From positions 1 to 31,925 of the IMG/VR virus record IMGVR_UViG_3300036785_000806: a stretch of DNA of 31,925 nt; one strand, given 5' to 3'. This DNA comes from a virus. Below are positions 1-9,100 of the stretch, one piece after another; position 1 is the first letter of the stretch, and every line of letters begins with the position of its first letter. A model generated the notes under the pieces. That model made no database searches. It had not been told where the DNA came from and saw only the letters and a list, made by a program, of their open reading frames with translations. A program made the translations under genes and the position numbers.

Positions 1-50
1 GCCGACTGATAAAGTTCCAGTGGCTCATAGCTTAGAAAGGAATGGTCAAA

Positions 51-2003
51 ATGGGAGTAGAAGCTGATTTTAGTGGCTGGGCCACTAAGGCTGGTCTCAA
101 ATGTTCAGATGGACGGATCATCATGCCGGATGCTTTTAAGCATCAGGATACTTTGAAGGTTCCTCTCGTTTGGCAACATGGGCACAATGATCCAGAAAAT
201 GTGCTTGGCCATGCGATTTTGGAAAATCGTGCCGAAGGTGTTTATTGTTTCGGGTTTTTCAATGATTCACCAAAAGCTGTTCATACTCATGGGTTGATTC
301 AGCACAAGGACATCACAATGATGTCTATTTGGGCTAATGATCTCATTGAACGGTCGAAGAAAGTTCTTCACGGAGCTATTCGTGAAGTTAGTCTTGTACT
401 TTCCGGGGCAAATCCTGGTGCTCTTATCGAGAATGTTACTATTCGTCACTCTGATGATGAAGAGACAGTTCTTGATGATGAGGCCATCATTTATACCGGG
501 CTTTCTTTCGAGCACGCAGATGGAGCACCAGCAACAACTGATTCTTCTGGTGATAGTGGAGAAACAGTGCAAGATGTTTATGATTCGATGAGCCCAAAGC
601 AACAAGAAGTTCTTCATTACTTGGTTGGTATGGCTCTTGAAGGGTCAGATGGTAGTAGTGGAGACAATGTTTCACAATCGGACATTTCTAGTGACACGAT
701 TCAAGGCATTTACGATGGAATGACGGACAAGCAGAAAAAGGTGCTTCACCACTTCATGGGCGAAGCTCTTGGTCAAGATGATGGAGAACTTCCCGACTCT
801 GAGAAAGGTAACCAAATGAAGCACAACATTTTTGAAGGCGATGACAAAGACAAGAAGGGAGGGCCGGTTCTTTCTCATGAGGATGTTAAGGGTATCGTCG
901 CTGATGCTACTAAGTGTGGGTCTTTGAAGCAAGCCACAGAGAACTATGCGATTGCGCATGGCATCAATCAGATTGATACGCTGTTCCCTGAGGCTCAGGC
1001 TCTTACATCAGCTCCAGAGTTTTATACTCGCCGAACGGAATGGGTGAACACGGTGTTGAGTGGTGCTCGTAAATCACCATTCAGTCGGGTAAAGACTCAC
1101 TTTGCAGACCTCACATATGATGATGCCAGGGCAAAGGGGTATGTCACTGGAGCGATCAAAGAAGAGGAATTTTTCTCGACTTCTAGGCGAGAGACAATGC
1201 CGCAAACGATCTACAAGAAGCAGAAGCTTGATCGTGATGACATCATTGATATCACTGACTTTGATGTTGTGGCATGGATGAAGAGTGAGATGAGGCTTAT
1301 GCTCGACGAAGAACTCGCTCGTGCAGTCCTTATCGGTGATGGACGTAACATTACGAGTCCAGACAAGATCATGGAAGATCGTATTCGTCCAATTGCCACG
1401 GATGATCAACTCTTTACGATTGAAATTCTGGCTGACTTTGCTGCCAATGGCGTTCAAGATGTTGTTGACGCTATTGTTCAGTATCGTGCACTGTATCGTG
1501 GAACTGGAACCCCAGCCATGTATACGAGTGAGGCATTTATCGCTCAGGTCATGCTGTTGAAGGATACTTTGGGTCGACGTATTTACACTTCTTTGGAGCA
1601 ATTTGCTTCAGAAATTCGTGTTTCTTCGGTTATTCCAGTCGATATCTTTGATCCTTCATCTGGTAGTCCAATAGCAGTTATTGTCAGTATGACAGACTAT
1701 GTTCTCGGCGCCGATAAGGGCGGAGAAGTTAATTTGTTCGACGATTTCGATATTGACTATAACCAATACAAGTATTTGATCGAGGGTCGTTGTTCTGGTG
1801 CTTTGGTGAAGTTGAAGTCGGCTATGGTCGTTAGACAAGGAACGTTTGTCGCTCCGCCAGGTGGGACTGTTCATGCTATTGTTCCTGAGCCACCTAATAA
1901 TCGACAGAGCGTTCCTCCAGTTCATGGATCTCTTCCAGACACTGGCGGGGGAACAGCCGAAGCCTCGTCAAAGAAAGAGACTTCTAAAGAAAAGTCTGAA
2001 TAA
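51..2003 (+). CDS. Fused capsid maturation protease, scaffold and major capsid protein
   Basis: This is a head-assembly polyprotein of about 650 residues. Residues 1-130 resemble the HK97-type prohead protease (peptidase S78): a histidine pair in LVWQHGH (about residues 40-45) and a serine in AIREVSLVLSG (about 114) fit the catalytic His and Ser. An acidic linker follows with two copies of a roughly 26-residue helical unit (TVQDVYDSMSPKQQEVLHYL and TIQGIYDGMTDKQKKVLHHF), a likely scaffold (delta) region. From about residue 256 the chain has the HK97-fold capsid pattern, including DITDFDVVAWMKSEMRLMLD and an ARAVLIGDGR segment. The C-terminus is Pro/Gly/Ser/Lys-rich. I prefer the ATG at 51 because AAAGG lies 10 bases upstream; the ATG at 42 abuts that site. 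An in-frame internal ATG at 816 could make capsid protein separately. The fusion is known in phages; catalytic residues are assigned by eye. Confidence 0.9.
   Translation: MGVEADFSGWATKAGLKCSDGRIIMPDAFKHQDTLKVPLVWQHGHNDPENVLGHAILENRAEGVYCFGFFNDSPKAVHTHGLIQHKDITMMSIWANDLIERSKKVLHGAIREVSLVLSGANPGALIENVTIRHSDDEETVLDDEAIIYTGLSFEHADGAPATTDSSGDSGETVQDVYDSMSPKQQEVLHYLVGMALEGSDGSSGDNVSQSDISSDTIQGIYDGMTDKQKKVLHHFMGEALGQDDGELPDSEKGNQMKHNIFEGDDKDKKGGPVLSHEDVKGIVADATKCGSLKQATENYAIAHGINQIDTLFPEAQALTSAPEFYTRRTEWVNTVLSGARKSPFSRVKTHFADLTYDDARAKGYVTGAIKEEEFFSTSRRETMPQTIYKKQKLDRDDIIDITDFDVVAWMKSEMRLMLDEELARAVLIGDGRNITSPDKIMEDRIRPIATDDQLFTIEILADFAANGVQDVVDAIVQYRALYRGTGTPAMYTSEAFIAQVMLLKDTLGRRIYTSLEQFASEIRVSSVIPVDIFDPSSGSPIAVIVSMTDYVLGADKGGEVNLFDDFDIDYNQYKYLIEGRCSGALVKLKSAMVVRQGTFVAPPGGTVHAIVPEPPNNRQSVPPVHGSLPDTGGGTAEASSKKETSKEKSE
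804..818 (+). promoter_or_regulatory. Candidate internal ribosome binding site and start codon inside the capsid gene
   Basis: AAAGG at 804-808 is followed after 7 bases by an in-frame ATG at 816, exactly between the protease/linker part and the capsid part of the fused gene. Starting here would give a 395-residue protein, the usual size of an HK97-type capsid subunit with its delta domain. This would provide the large excess of capsid protein over protease that assembly needs. It is inferred from position and sequence only. Confidence 0.45.
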
Positions 2004-2016
2004 CTAAGGAGTTTCG

Positions 2017-2346
2017 ATGGCCAGATTTCACGGAGAAATAGGATATGGTGAATCTATAGAAACTCCACCGGAATCTGGCATTTGGGTGGATAAAATTACA
2101 GAATTCACTTATCAAGGCGACATTATTCGTAATTCTAGAAGAGTCGATAATAACGAAAAGATTAACGAAGATGTCGTAATATCTAATTCTGTTAGTATTG
2201 TAGCAGATGAATATGCCGTCGAAAATTTCTTAAACATTAAGTATGTGAGATGGTCTGGGGGTTTATGGACTGTTACAACTATACAAGTCGAGAGCCCCCG
2301 GCTCATCATGCAACTAGGGAGTGTTTACAATGGGCCAACGGCTTGA
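2017..2346 (+). CDS. Head-to-tail stopper (head closure) protein
   Basis: A 109-residue protein directly after the capsid gene, with AAGGAG 7-8 bases upstream of its ATG. It contains the pattern IIRNSRRVDNNEKIN, then ISNSVSIVADEYAVENF, and ends RLIMQLGSVYNGPTA. I recognise this pattern from stopper proteins of actinobacteriophages, which seal the DNA-filled head and dock the tail. Its place between capsid and tail terminator fits this role. The last 17 bases overlap the next gene, suggesting coupled translation. The family is assigned from memory of the pattern. Confidence 0.7.
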   Translation: MARFHGEIGYGESIETPPESGIWVDKITEFTYQGDIIRNSRRVDNNEKINEDVVISNSVSIVADEYAVENFLNIKYVRWSGGLWTVTTIQVESPRLIMQLGSVYNGPTA

Positions 2347-2635
2347 TTTACAAACTCTTTTACTAGATTTGCTTGGATCTCCAAATGTATATTTTCAACC
2401 GCCACCGAGCATAAAAATGGCATATCCGTGTATCGTTTATAGACGTGATAATGCAAGAGCAGAGTTTGCTGACAATGGACCATATAAGCATAGGAAACGT
2501 TATCAACTTACAGTTATTGATGTGAATCCAGATAGTGCCATTCTTGATAAAGTTGCTGCGCTTCCTCTTTGCTCTTTTGAACGTTTTTTCACGGCTGACA
2601 ATTTAAACCACGACATATACAACCTTTTCTTTTAG
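2330..2635 (+). CDS. Tail terminator protein
   Basis: About 101 residues from the ATG at 2330, which has AGGGAG 8 bases upstream; a GTG three codons earlier is less likely. Visible features are MGQRLDLQTLLLDLLGS, the NVYFQPPP segment, PCIVYRRDNARAEFADN and the C-terminal FTADNLNHDIYNLFF. This pattern is typical of siphovirus tail terminators, which cap the tail tube and fix its length. Order (stopper, terminator, major tail protein) supports the call. It overlaps the stopper gene by 17 bases. Confidence 0.7.
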   Translation: MGQRLDLQTLLLDLLGSPNVYFQPPPSIKMAYPCIVYRRDNARAEFADNGPYKHRKRYQLTVIDVNPDSAILDKVAALPLCSFERFFTADNLNHDIYNLFF

Positions 2636-2647
2636 AAGGAGAAAAAG

Positions 2648-3514
2648 ATGAAGCTTGCATGGGACGAGCTTGGCAACCGATTTTATGAGACAGGTGTTGA
2701 CCAAGGAGTGTTGTATCTTCCTGATTCAAAGGGAGCATACATTAATGGTGTTGCTTGGAATGGTCTTACTGCGGTTACAGAATCGCCTTCTGGCGCTGAA
2801 CCTAATGCGCAGTATGCCGACAACATCAAGTATTTGAATCTCTTCTCAGCAGAAGAGTTTGCAGCAACAGTTGAAGCGTTCACTTATCCGGACGAGTTTG
2901 CTCAGTTTGATGGTCTTGCCACGCCGGTTCCTGGTGTGAGTGTTGGACAGCAAGCTCGAAAGACATTTGGACTTTCCTATCGAACAAGGGTTGGAAATGA
3001 CATCGAAGGAGAGTCTTACGGTCATAAACTGCATCTTCTCTATGGATGTACTGCCAGTCCTTCTGAGAAGGCGTATCAGACCATTAATGACTCACCGGCA
3101 GCGATTGCTTTCAGTTGGAGTGTAACAACGTCTCCAGCAGCTGTGACAGGAATGAAGCCTACTTCCCTCATTACCGTCGATTCGACAAAGGTAACCCCGG
3201 AAGATTTGCTGGCGCTCGAGACAGTACTTTATGGAGCCGAAGGTACTAATCCAGTATTGCCACCTCCCGATTCTGTCATTGCCCTATTCACTAGCGGCGC
3301 CACAATGGTTATCCCAGAAGCACCGCTATTTGATGGCGTTACATTTACTTTGACCATCCCAGTAGTTGCTGGACTTAAGTACTTTATTGGTGCGGATGAG
3401 GCTCCTCCAGGAGACATGGTCCTTGCAGTAAGTACTCTTGTTACAGCCCGGCCAGAACCTGGCTATCTGATCACTCCTGGGACTGACTCTGACTGGTATT
3501 ACACCGTTGCATAG
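2648..3514 (+). CDS. Major tail protein 1
   Basis: A 288-residue tail tube protein with an AAGGAG ribosome site. The N-terminal 190 residues (WDELGNRFYETGVDQGVLYL, VAWNGL, FTYPDEFAQFDGL, YRTRVGNDIEG, KLHLLYG) are the tube domain and are closely paralleled by the protein at 4084-5055, so the two are paralogues. The C-terminal 85 residues, after a PPPDSVIALF segment, look like a separate beta-rich, Ig-like surface domain not shared with the paralogue. Position after the terminator and before a chaperone-like gene is typical of the major tail protein. Which paralogue forms most of the tube cannot be decided from sequence. Confidence 0.8.
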   Translation: MKLAWDELGNRFYETGVDQGVLYLPDSKGAYINGVAWNGLTAVTESPSGAEPNAQYADNIKYLNLFSAEEFAATVEAFTYPDEFAQFDGLATPVPGVSVGQQARKTFGLSYRTRVGNDIEGESYGHKLHLLYGCTASPSEKAYQTINDSPAAIAFSWSVTTSPAAVTGMKPTSLITVDSTKVTPEDLLALETVLYGAEGTNPVLPPPDSVIALFTSGATMVIPEAPLFDGVTFTLTIPVVAGLKYFIGADEAPPGDMVLAVSTLVTARPEPGYLITPGTDSDWYYTVA

Positions 3515-3527
3515 TTAGGAATTGAGA

Positions 3528-4070
3528 ATGCTCAGACTTAATATCGAAGGAGAGGAATTTTTCGATGAACAGACAAATACCTTCGAAACGGTTATTGATA
3601 TGGTTATTGAGTTTGAGCATTCTTTGATTTCACTGTCAAAATGGGAGTCAGAATACCAAACGCCATTTTTGGCTTCTGGGAAAAAAACTCCAGAAGAAAT
3701 TTTCGGATATCTAAAAGCGATGATTATATCTCCCGACACAGATCCTGATGTTTTGTATCGATTACCAAAAGGCGCTATTGACAAGATTCAAGAATACATC
3801 GATTCTAGTCAATCAGCAACTACTTTTGGGATGATGCCAGAACGTCGTGGTTTGGGTGAGGTCATTACTTCAGAGCTGATTTATTATTGGATGGTAGCTT
3901 TTAATATTCCTTTTGAGTGTCAGTATTGGCATTTGAATCGGCTATTCTCTTTAATTCGAATTTGTAACATAAAGAATTCCAAACCAGAGAAAATGTCTCG
4001 CCATGAGTTGGCGAGTAGAAATGCTGCTTTGAATGCTAAGAGGAGAGCAGAATTGAATACCAAGGGATGA
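3528..4070 (+). CDS. Putative tail assembly chaperone
   Basis: About 180 residues from the ATG at 3528, which has AGGA 7 bases upstream; a TTG two codons earlier is unlikely. The protein has a helical body with LISLSKWESEYQTPFL, an EEIFGYLKAMI segment, SELIYYWMVAFNIPFECQ and a basic C-terminus MSRHELASRNAALNAKRR. I have seen this pattern in phage genes between the major tail protein and the tape measure, where tail assembly chaperones lie. The gene shows no obvious frameshift partner: the next frame opens with a new ATG and its own ribosome site at 4084. The call rests on position and pattern, not on a tested homology. Confidence 0.5.
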   Translation: MLRLNIEGEEFFDEQTNTFETVIDMVIEFEHSLISLSKWESEYQTPFLASGKKTPEEIFGYLKAMIISPDTDPDVLYRLPKGAIDKIQEYIDSSQSATTFGMMPERRGLGEVITSELIYYWMVAFNIPFECQYWHLNRLFSLIRICNIKNSKPEKMSRHELASRNAALNAKRRAELNTKG

Positions 4071-4083
4071 TAAAGGAGAAGGC

Positions 4084-5055
4084 ATGCCTGTTTTGGAATG
4101 GGATAAAGTAGGAGAAAGAGTCTATGACACTGGTTTAGATAGAGGCGTTTTATACCTTCCAGATGGCTCAGGAGTTGCTTGGAATGGTCTTGTTTCTATT
4201 TCTGAAATATTCGATAAGGAAGTAGAAGCTATTTATTATGATGGAAGAAAAATTAATGATTTAGTTTCACTTGGAAGTTTCTCAGCGACCATGACGGCCA
4301 TGACTTATCCTGATGAATTCGCAGAAATTGAAGGACTAGAGTCTATAAAACGCGGCGTTTTATTGGGAGACCAGCCGCCAAAATTGTTTAATCTTTGTTA
4401 TAGAACTCAAGTTGGAAATGATGTTGACGGGCCTTCAAAAAATTATAAGATTCATCTGATTTACAATATAACCGCCATTCCATCAGATAGAGTATCAAAC
4501 ACTATATCGGCAGATGTAGGTCTTACTTTATTCGAATGGAATCTTACAACTATCCCGGAACAAGTTAGTGGTTATCACCCAACATCGCACATAATTGTAA
4601 ACTCTGGGAATATTGATCCATTTCTTTTGGAAGATATCGAAGAAATACTTTATGGGTCTTCTATTTCTGATGCTTTTCTTATTCCAATGGATGATTTGTC
4701 AGATAAAATAAATGAATGGTATCGAGTTAAGATTGTTGATAATGGAGATGGAACGTGGACAGCAACTTCTTTGCGGGAAGATTTTATTCATTTTTATGCT
4801 GATAGTTTGTTTGATATTTCTGGTGTTAATGCTGTATATCCTGATGATTGGACCTTTTTAATTGGTGATACTTATGATGTTCTAGATGCTCCAGCTATTA
4901 AAATTGATGATGGAGAAGACGGCACTTGGACTGCATCAACTGATCACAGCCTTCTTATTGATATCAGTGACGATGGTTTGTTTGATATTCAAAATGCAAA
5001 CGCGGTTTATCTTGGTCCAGATACTTATCGAATTTCAGACACCCTCGATGATTAA
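4084..5055 (+). CDS. Major tail protein 2, a diverged paralogue with a repeated C-terminal domain
   Basis: A 323-residue paralogue of the protein at 2648-3514. Shared segments include WDKVGERVYDTGLDRGVLYL, GVAWNGL, MTYPDEFAEIEGL, YRTQVGNDVDG and KIHLIYN. The first 195 residues should therefore be a tail tube domain. The C-terminal part differs: it holds two tandem copies of a roughly 45-residue unit, each with a DGTWTA core followed by LFDISGVNAVY or LFDIQNANAVY. Such appended domains usually decorate the outside of the tail. A strong AAGGAG site precedes the ATG. Codon use is more AT-rich than in the first copy, so this may be an older or acquired copy. It may form a minor tube ring or a tail-tip section. 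Confidence 0.7.
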   Translation: MPVLEWDKVGERVYDTGLDRGVLYLPDGSGVAWNGLVSISEIFDKEVEAIYYDGRKINDLVSLGSFSATMTAMTYPDEFAEIEGLESIKRGVLLGDQPPKLFNLCYRTQVGNDVDGPSKNYKIHLIYNITAIPSDRVSNTISADVGLTLFEWNLTTIPEQVSGYHPTSHIIVNSGNIDPFLLEDIEEILYGSSISDAFLIPMDDLSDKINEWYRVKIVDNGDGTWTATSLREDFIHFYADSLFDISGVNAVYPDDWTFLIGDTYDVLDAPAIKIDDGEDGTWTASTDHSLLIDISDDGLFDIQNANAVYLGPDTYRISDTLDD

Positions 5056-5066
5056 AAAGGAGAATA

Positions 5067-5783
5067 ATGGCCACAGTAACTGGTTACACAGCAGAAAAAA
5101 TGAAGACCATTGAGAATGAAACTGTCGTTGATGGTGAAGTTCGAGCCGATAATCTCTTTCTTGTCCGTCGGGATGGTGTAGAAATTGATGCTGGTGATGT
5201 TCGTGGTCCACCGGGCCCTCCTGGACCTGGAGGAACAGACGTTACCGGTTTGATGGATCTTCTTTGTCCGGTAGGTTCTTGTATGACTTTTGCTGGTCAA
5301 GTAGTTCCTGATGGTTGGCTTCTTTGTGACGGAGCAAGTTATCTCAGATCGAATTACGTGGCTCTTTTCGATTCTATCAGTATTACTTATGGAGCAGCGG
5401 ACCCAACGCATTTCAATGTTCCTAATTTAGCTGACCGTATGGTTCGGGGAATGAGAACCGGTGGTGCTAGTCCTGGTGCATTTGGTGGAAATGCTGATTC
5501 TACTCTTCCATCTCATAATCATAACCACAGTCATGGAGTTTATGGCGCAGGACAGCATAGTCACTCTGTTGCTAATGATTATGGGTTTCGTATCGGACTC
5601 AGTGCTCCAGGCAGTTCGCTGAATGTTGTAACTTCACCAGGAAACGGAATTAGTTTCACTTCATTGGATGCAGCAGGAAATCATGATCATGCTCTTACTG
5701 GTGATGCTACTCCTTCTGGAGTGAGTCCTGTTGGAACGAATCTTCCCCCGTATCTTGTAATGAGGTATATCATTCGATACTAG
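5067..5783 (+). CDS. Collagen-like / tail collar fibre protein
   Basis: A 238-residue receptor-binding or tail-fibre candidate with AAAGGAG before the ATG. After about 45 residues (VRADNLFLVRRDGVEIDAGD) it has a short collagen-like run GPPGPPGPGG. A phage tail collar domain follows, with the typical VPDGWLLCDGASYLRSNY and FNVPNLADRMVRGM. The C-terminal third is rich in His/Gly, with SHNHNHSHGVYGAGQHSHS and NHDHALTGD, a pattern common in short fibres whose histidines can bind metal along a trimer axis. The gene lies before the tape measure, which is unusual for a fibre gene and suggests a fibre attached along the tail or at the neck. Confidence 0.75.
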   Translation: MATVTGYTAEKMKTIENETVVDGEVRADNLFLVRRDGVEIDAGDVRGPPGPPGPGGTDVTGLMDLLCPVGSCMTFAGQVVPDGWLLCDGASYLRSNYVALFDSISITYGAADPTHFNVPNLADRMVRGMRTGGASPGAFGGNADSTLPSHNHNHSHGVYGAGQHSHSVANDYGFRIGLSAPGSSLNVVTSPGNGISFTSLDAAGNHDHALTGDATPSGVSPVGTNLPPYLVMRYIIRY

Positions 5784-5792
5784 AGGAACATT

Positions 5793-6173
5793 ATGCCAAT
5801 AGAAATAACAAGTCAAGGAGATTACAAGTCAACGAGAGAATATCTTAAATCGGTGGATAGTAAAAAGATATTTTCAGATATTGAGCATTATGCTCATCTT
5901 GGGCTGGCTGCACTTCAATCATCTACTCCTGTCGATACTGGTCTTGCCCAACATTCGTGGGGTTTCCAAATTACAAGTGATTCTGCCGGTCCTGGTATTT
6001 CTTGGTATAACGACGACATAGAAGGTGGCTTATCAGTTGTAATCCTTATTCAGTATGGGCATGGAACTGGAACAGGAGGATACGTTCAAGGACGAGATTT
6101 TATTAATCCTGCTATGCGTCCAGTATTCGATTTTATTTCGACCGAGCTAGGAAAGAAGGTGAGTGGTGGCTAG
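5793..6173 (+). CDS. HK97 gp10-like neck or minor tail protein
   Basis: A 126-residue protein beginning at an ATG 6-7 bases after GAGGA. Its middle shows the pattern of HK97 gp10-like proteins: STPVDTGLAQHSWGF, an ISWYNDD segment, VVILIQYGHGTGTGGYVQG and FINPAMRP. Such proteins usually act at the head-tail joint or in tail assembly and lie near the stopper and terminator. Here the gene sits between a fibre gene and the tape measure. Its end overlaps the tape measure start by 11 bases, so the two are probably translationally coupled. Confidence 0.6.
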   Translation: MPIEITSQGDYKSTREYLKSVDSKKIFSDIEHYAHLGLAALQSSTPVDTGLAQHSWGFQITSDSAGPGISWYNDDIEGGLSVVILIQYGHGTGTGGYVQGRDFINPAMRPVFDFISTELGKKVSGG

Positions 6174-9100
6174 TAGCGTTGATAATCGTGTAGTATCTAT
6201 TAGATTCGATAATGCTAATTTCGAAAAGAACGTTGCCTCCACTATTGCTAGTCTTGATAAATTAGAGGCAAAACTCGATTTCAAAGGAGCCTCCAAAGGT
6301 CTAGACGATATTGGTACTGCTGCTAAGAATGTAGATCTTGGTGGGATGGCATCTGGTGTCGAGAAAATTGCTAGTAAATTCAACGCGCTCGGTGTTATCG
6401 GATTCACAGCTATTCAGAGTATTACTAATTCGGCAATCGGTTTTGTAACGAACTTTGCGAAGAAAGACATTTTAGAGCCCATCATTACTGGTGGTACAAA
6501 GCGTGCCAACAACATCGAGCAAGCAAAGTTCCAGTTCAGAGGCCTAGGCGTTGATGTAGACGCAGCAATGCAGAGTGCTTTGGGTGCTGTTAAAGGTACA
6601 GCTTATGGGTTAGATGAAGCTGCTAAGGCTGCTGCTCAGTTTGCTGCTTCTGGTATTAGTGCTGGTGCAGACATGACCACATCTCTTCGTGGTATTGCTG
6701 GTACTGCAGCTATGACCGGGTCGTCCTTCAGCGATATGGCGTATTTGTTCACGACGTCAGCAGCCTCTGGGAAGATTACGAACATCGACCTTCAACAGTT
6801 TGCTACAAGAGGTTTGAATGCTGCAGCTGCTCTAGGTAAGCAGATGGGTAAGTCTGAGCAACAGATCCATGCGATGGCCACTGCTGGGACGCTTGACTAC
6901 AAGACATTTGCCAATGCCATGGATCAAGCCTTCGGCTCCCATGCTACCCAAGCCAACGAGACCTACACCGGTTCACTGGCCAACATGCATGCCGCATTGG
7001 CCAGACTAGGCGCCGCATGGTTCGGGCCAGAGAGAACCCAAATGAGGGATCTCTTCAATGCCTTGACACCTGTTATTGACAACGTCACCGCCGCCCTGCA
7101 GCCGCTTATCGATGCCTTCCTACAGATGAAAGGCATTGCCACCGGATCAATTATTAGTGCTCTGGGGAAGCTTGACTTCACAAATCTGACTAAGGCAATG
7201 CCTAACTTCGCCGAAGGCTTTATGAATGCGTTCAAAGGCATTCAGCAAGTCCTCGGTGTTGTCAAAGATGCATTCAAAGAGATCTTTCCTCCTAAGACTG
7301 CCTCAACTATCCTCTCCATCTCAGAGGCTTTCAAGAGCTTTTCTGAACACCTCAAAATGGGAGCAGAAACGGCAGGAAAGCTCAAGAGCATTTTTGCTGG
7401 GTTCTTTTCGGTTCTTTCAATAGGATGGGAGATCATCAAAGGACTTGCTCTAGTTTTTGCAGATCTAGTTGCAGCCATTTTTCCAGCGTCAAAAGGCTTC
7501 CTTACCTTTGGCGCAGGTATCGGAGATGCTCTAACAAAGCTTAAAACATTTCTTGTCGACGGTGGACGGCTTCACAACTTCTTTGTGAAATTGGGTGAGG
7601 TTCTAGCCGCTCCAATTGAGTTTATAAGAAAACTCGGAAAGGTTATAAGCGATTTCTTCAGTATAACAATTAGCGATAAAATTACTTCTAGGTTTGGCGA
7701 TGTCAAAAGTGGGGCAGAAAGTGCTGGCGGGGCTTTCAGTTGGTTGGCTACCACCTTTAGTTGGGTTATTGACGGGTTGGAAAAAGTTGGAAACTATATA
7801 TCGACTTGGTTTTCTCATCTTGGAGAGAATCTAGCGAAAGCAATGAATTCTACAGATTTCAACTCGGCCATTGATGCTCTTAATGTTGGTCTCCTTGGCG
7901 GGATTGTGATAATGCTCAGGAAATTCTTTAAGAGCGGATTGAAAGTTGATCTTACTGGCGGGCTTCTTGGTAAAGTAAACGGCATGTTTGACACGCTTTC
8001 CAAGACGCTTCAATCATTTCAAACGAAAGTCAAGGCAGAAGCTTTGATGAAGATCGCTGAAGCAATCGGCCTTCTTACTATTTCGATTGTCGTCTTGTCT
8101 TTGATCGATTCGGCTGCTTTGGCAAAGGCGTTGACTGCCATCGCTGTTGGGTTTGGTGAACTAGCTGCGACGTTGGAAGTATTGAACAGAATAACCACTA
8201 CATCTGGTGGGCTCAAGTTGGCTGTTATTGGGGCCGCCTTGATAGAGCTTGCTGTCGCTATCGATATTCTATCGGTTTCTGTAGCTATATTGGGCCACAT
8301 GGACCCGAAACAACTTGCTCAGGGATTAGTTGGAATCGCTGTTGCTCTAGGAATTCTTATTGCTGCGACGAAAATCTTGACTGCAGATCCTGGCCAGATG
8401 ATTCTTGCGGGACTTGCGCTTGTCACAATGTCCACAGGTCTTCTTATTCTCAGTGGTGTCGTAAAGATATTTTCTATGATGTCATGGGAACAGATGGGGA
8501 AGGGGCTTTTAGGCGTTGGTGTTGGGATCGCATTAATAGCTGCTGCGTTGAATTTCATGCCTACTTCTGGTGCTATAGCTGGTTTGGGGTTTATCGAAGT
8601 TGCTGTCGGTCTGACTATCCTATCAAAAGCTGTAGCATCGTTTGCTAAGATGTCCTGGACCCAAATGGCGAAGGGGTTAGTCGGCATAGGTGCAGGATTG
8701 GCAATTATTGCTGTAACTATGACTCTTATGCCTCTAACTCTTCCTATCACAGCAGCAGGAATTCTTGTTCTGAGCGTAGCGCTAAGCATTATGGCTGTTG
8801 CTATCGAGCAGATGGGTAAACTAAGTCTTGGCACGATTGTCAAAGGACTTGGGTCTTTGGCAGTCATGTTGCTTCTTCTTGTCGTAGCTGTCAATGCTAT
8901 GAGTGGTGGTATTGTCGGAGCAGCGGCTATGATTATTGTTGCTTCCGCATTGACTATAATGGCAAAAGTACTCGAGACGTTGGCAAAATTGAGTATTGCT
9001 CAGATTGTAACTGGTCTTATAGCCATAGTAGGAGTATTGCTCGTATTTGCTGTCGCCGCCATTGCTATGTCGGAGATTCTTCCTGCGATGCTTGCTCTTG

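Noticed and set aside
2-67. Open frame running in from the left edge, possibly the end of the upstream (portal or similar) gene
   Set aside because: Only 21 codons are visible and a second frame ends at base 9, so the true upstream stop cannot be chosen.
1074-1601. Minus-strand open frame (175 codons) opposite the capsid gene
   Set aside because: It lies wholly opposite a convincing gene and has no start signal or family resemblance.
3900-4100. Programmed frameshift in the tail chaperone gene
   Set aside because: The downstream gene has its own ATG and strong ribosome site, and I see no convincing slippery site near the end of the gene.
8319-8894. Long minus-strand open frame (191 codons) opposite the tape measure
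   Set aside because: It is a shadow of the repetitive, Ala/Gly/Ile-rich tape measure; no ribosome site or recognisable domain.
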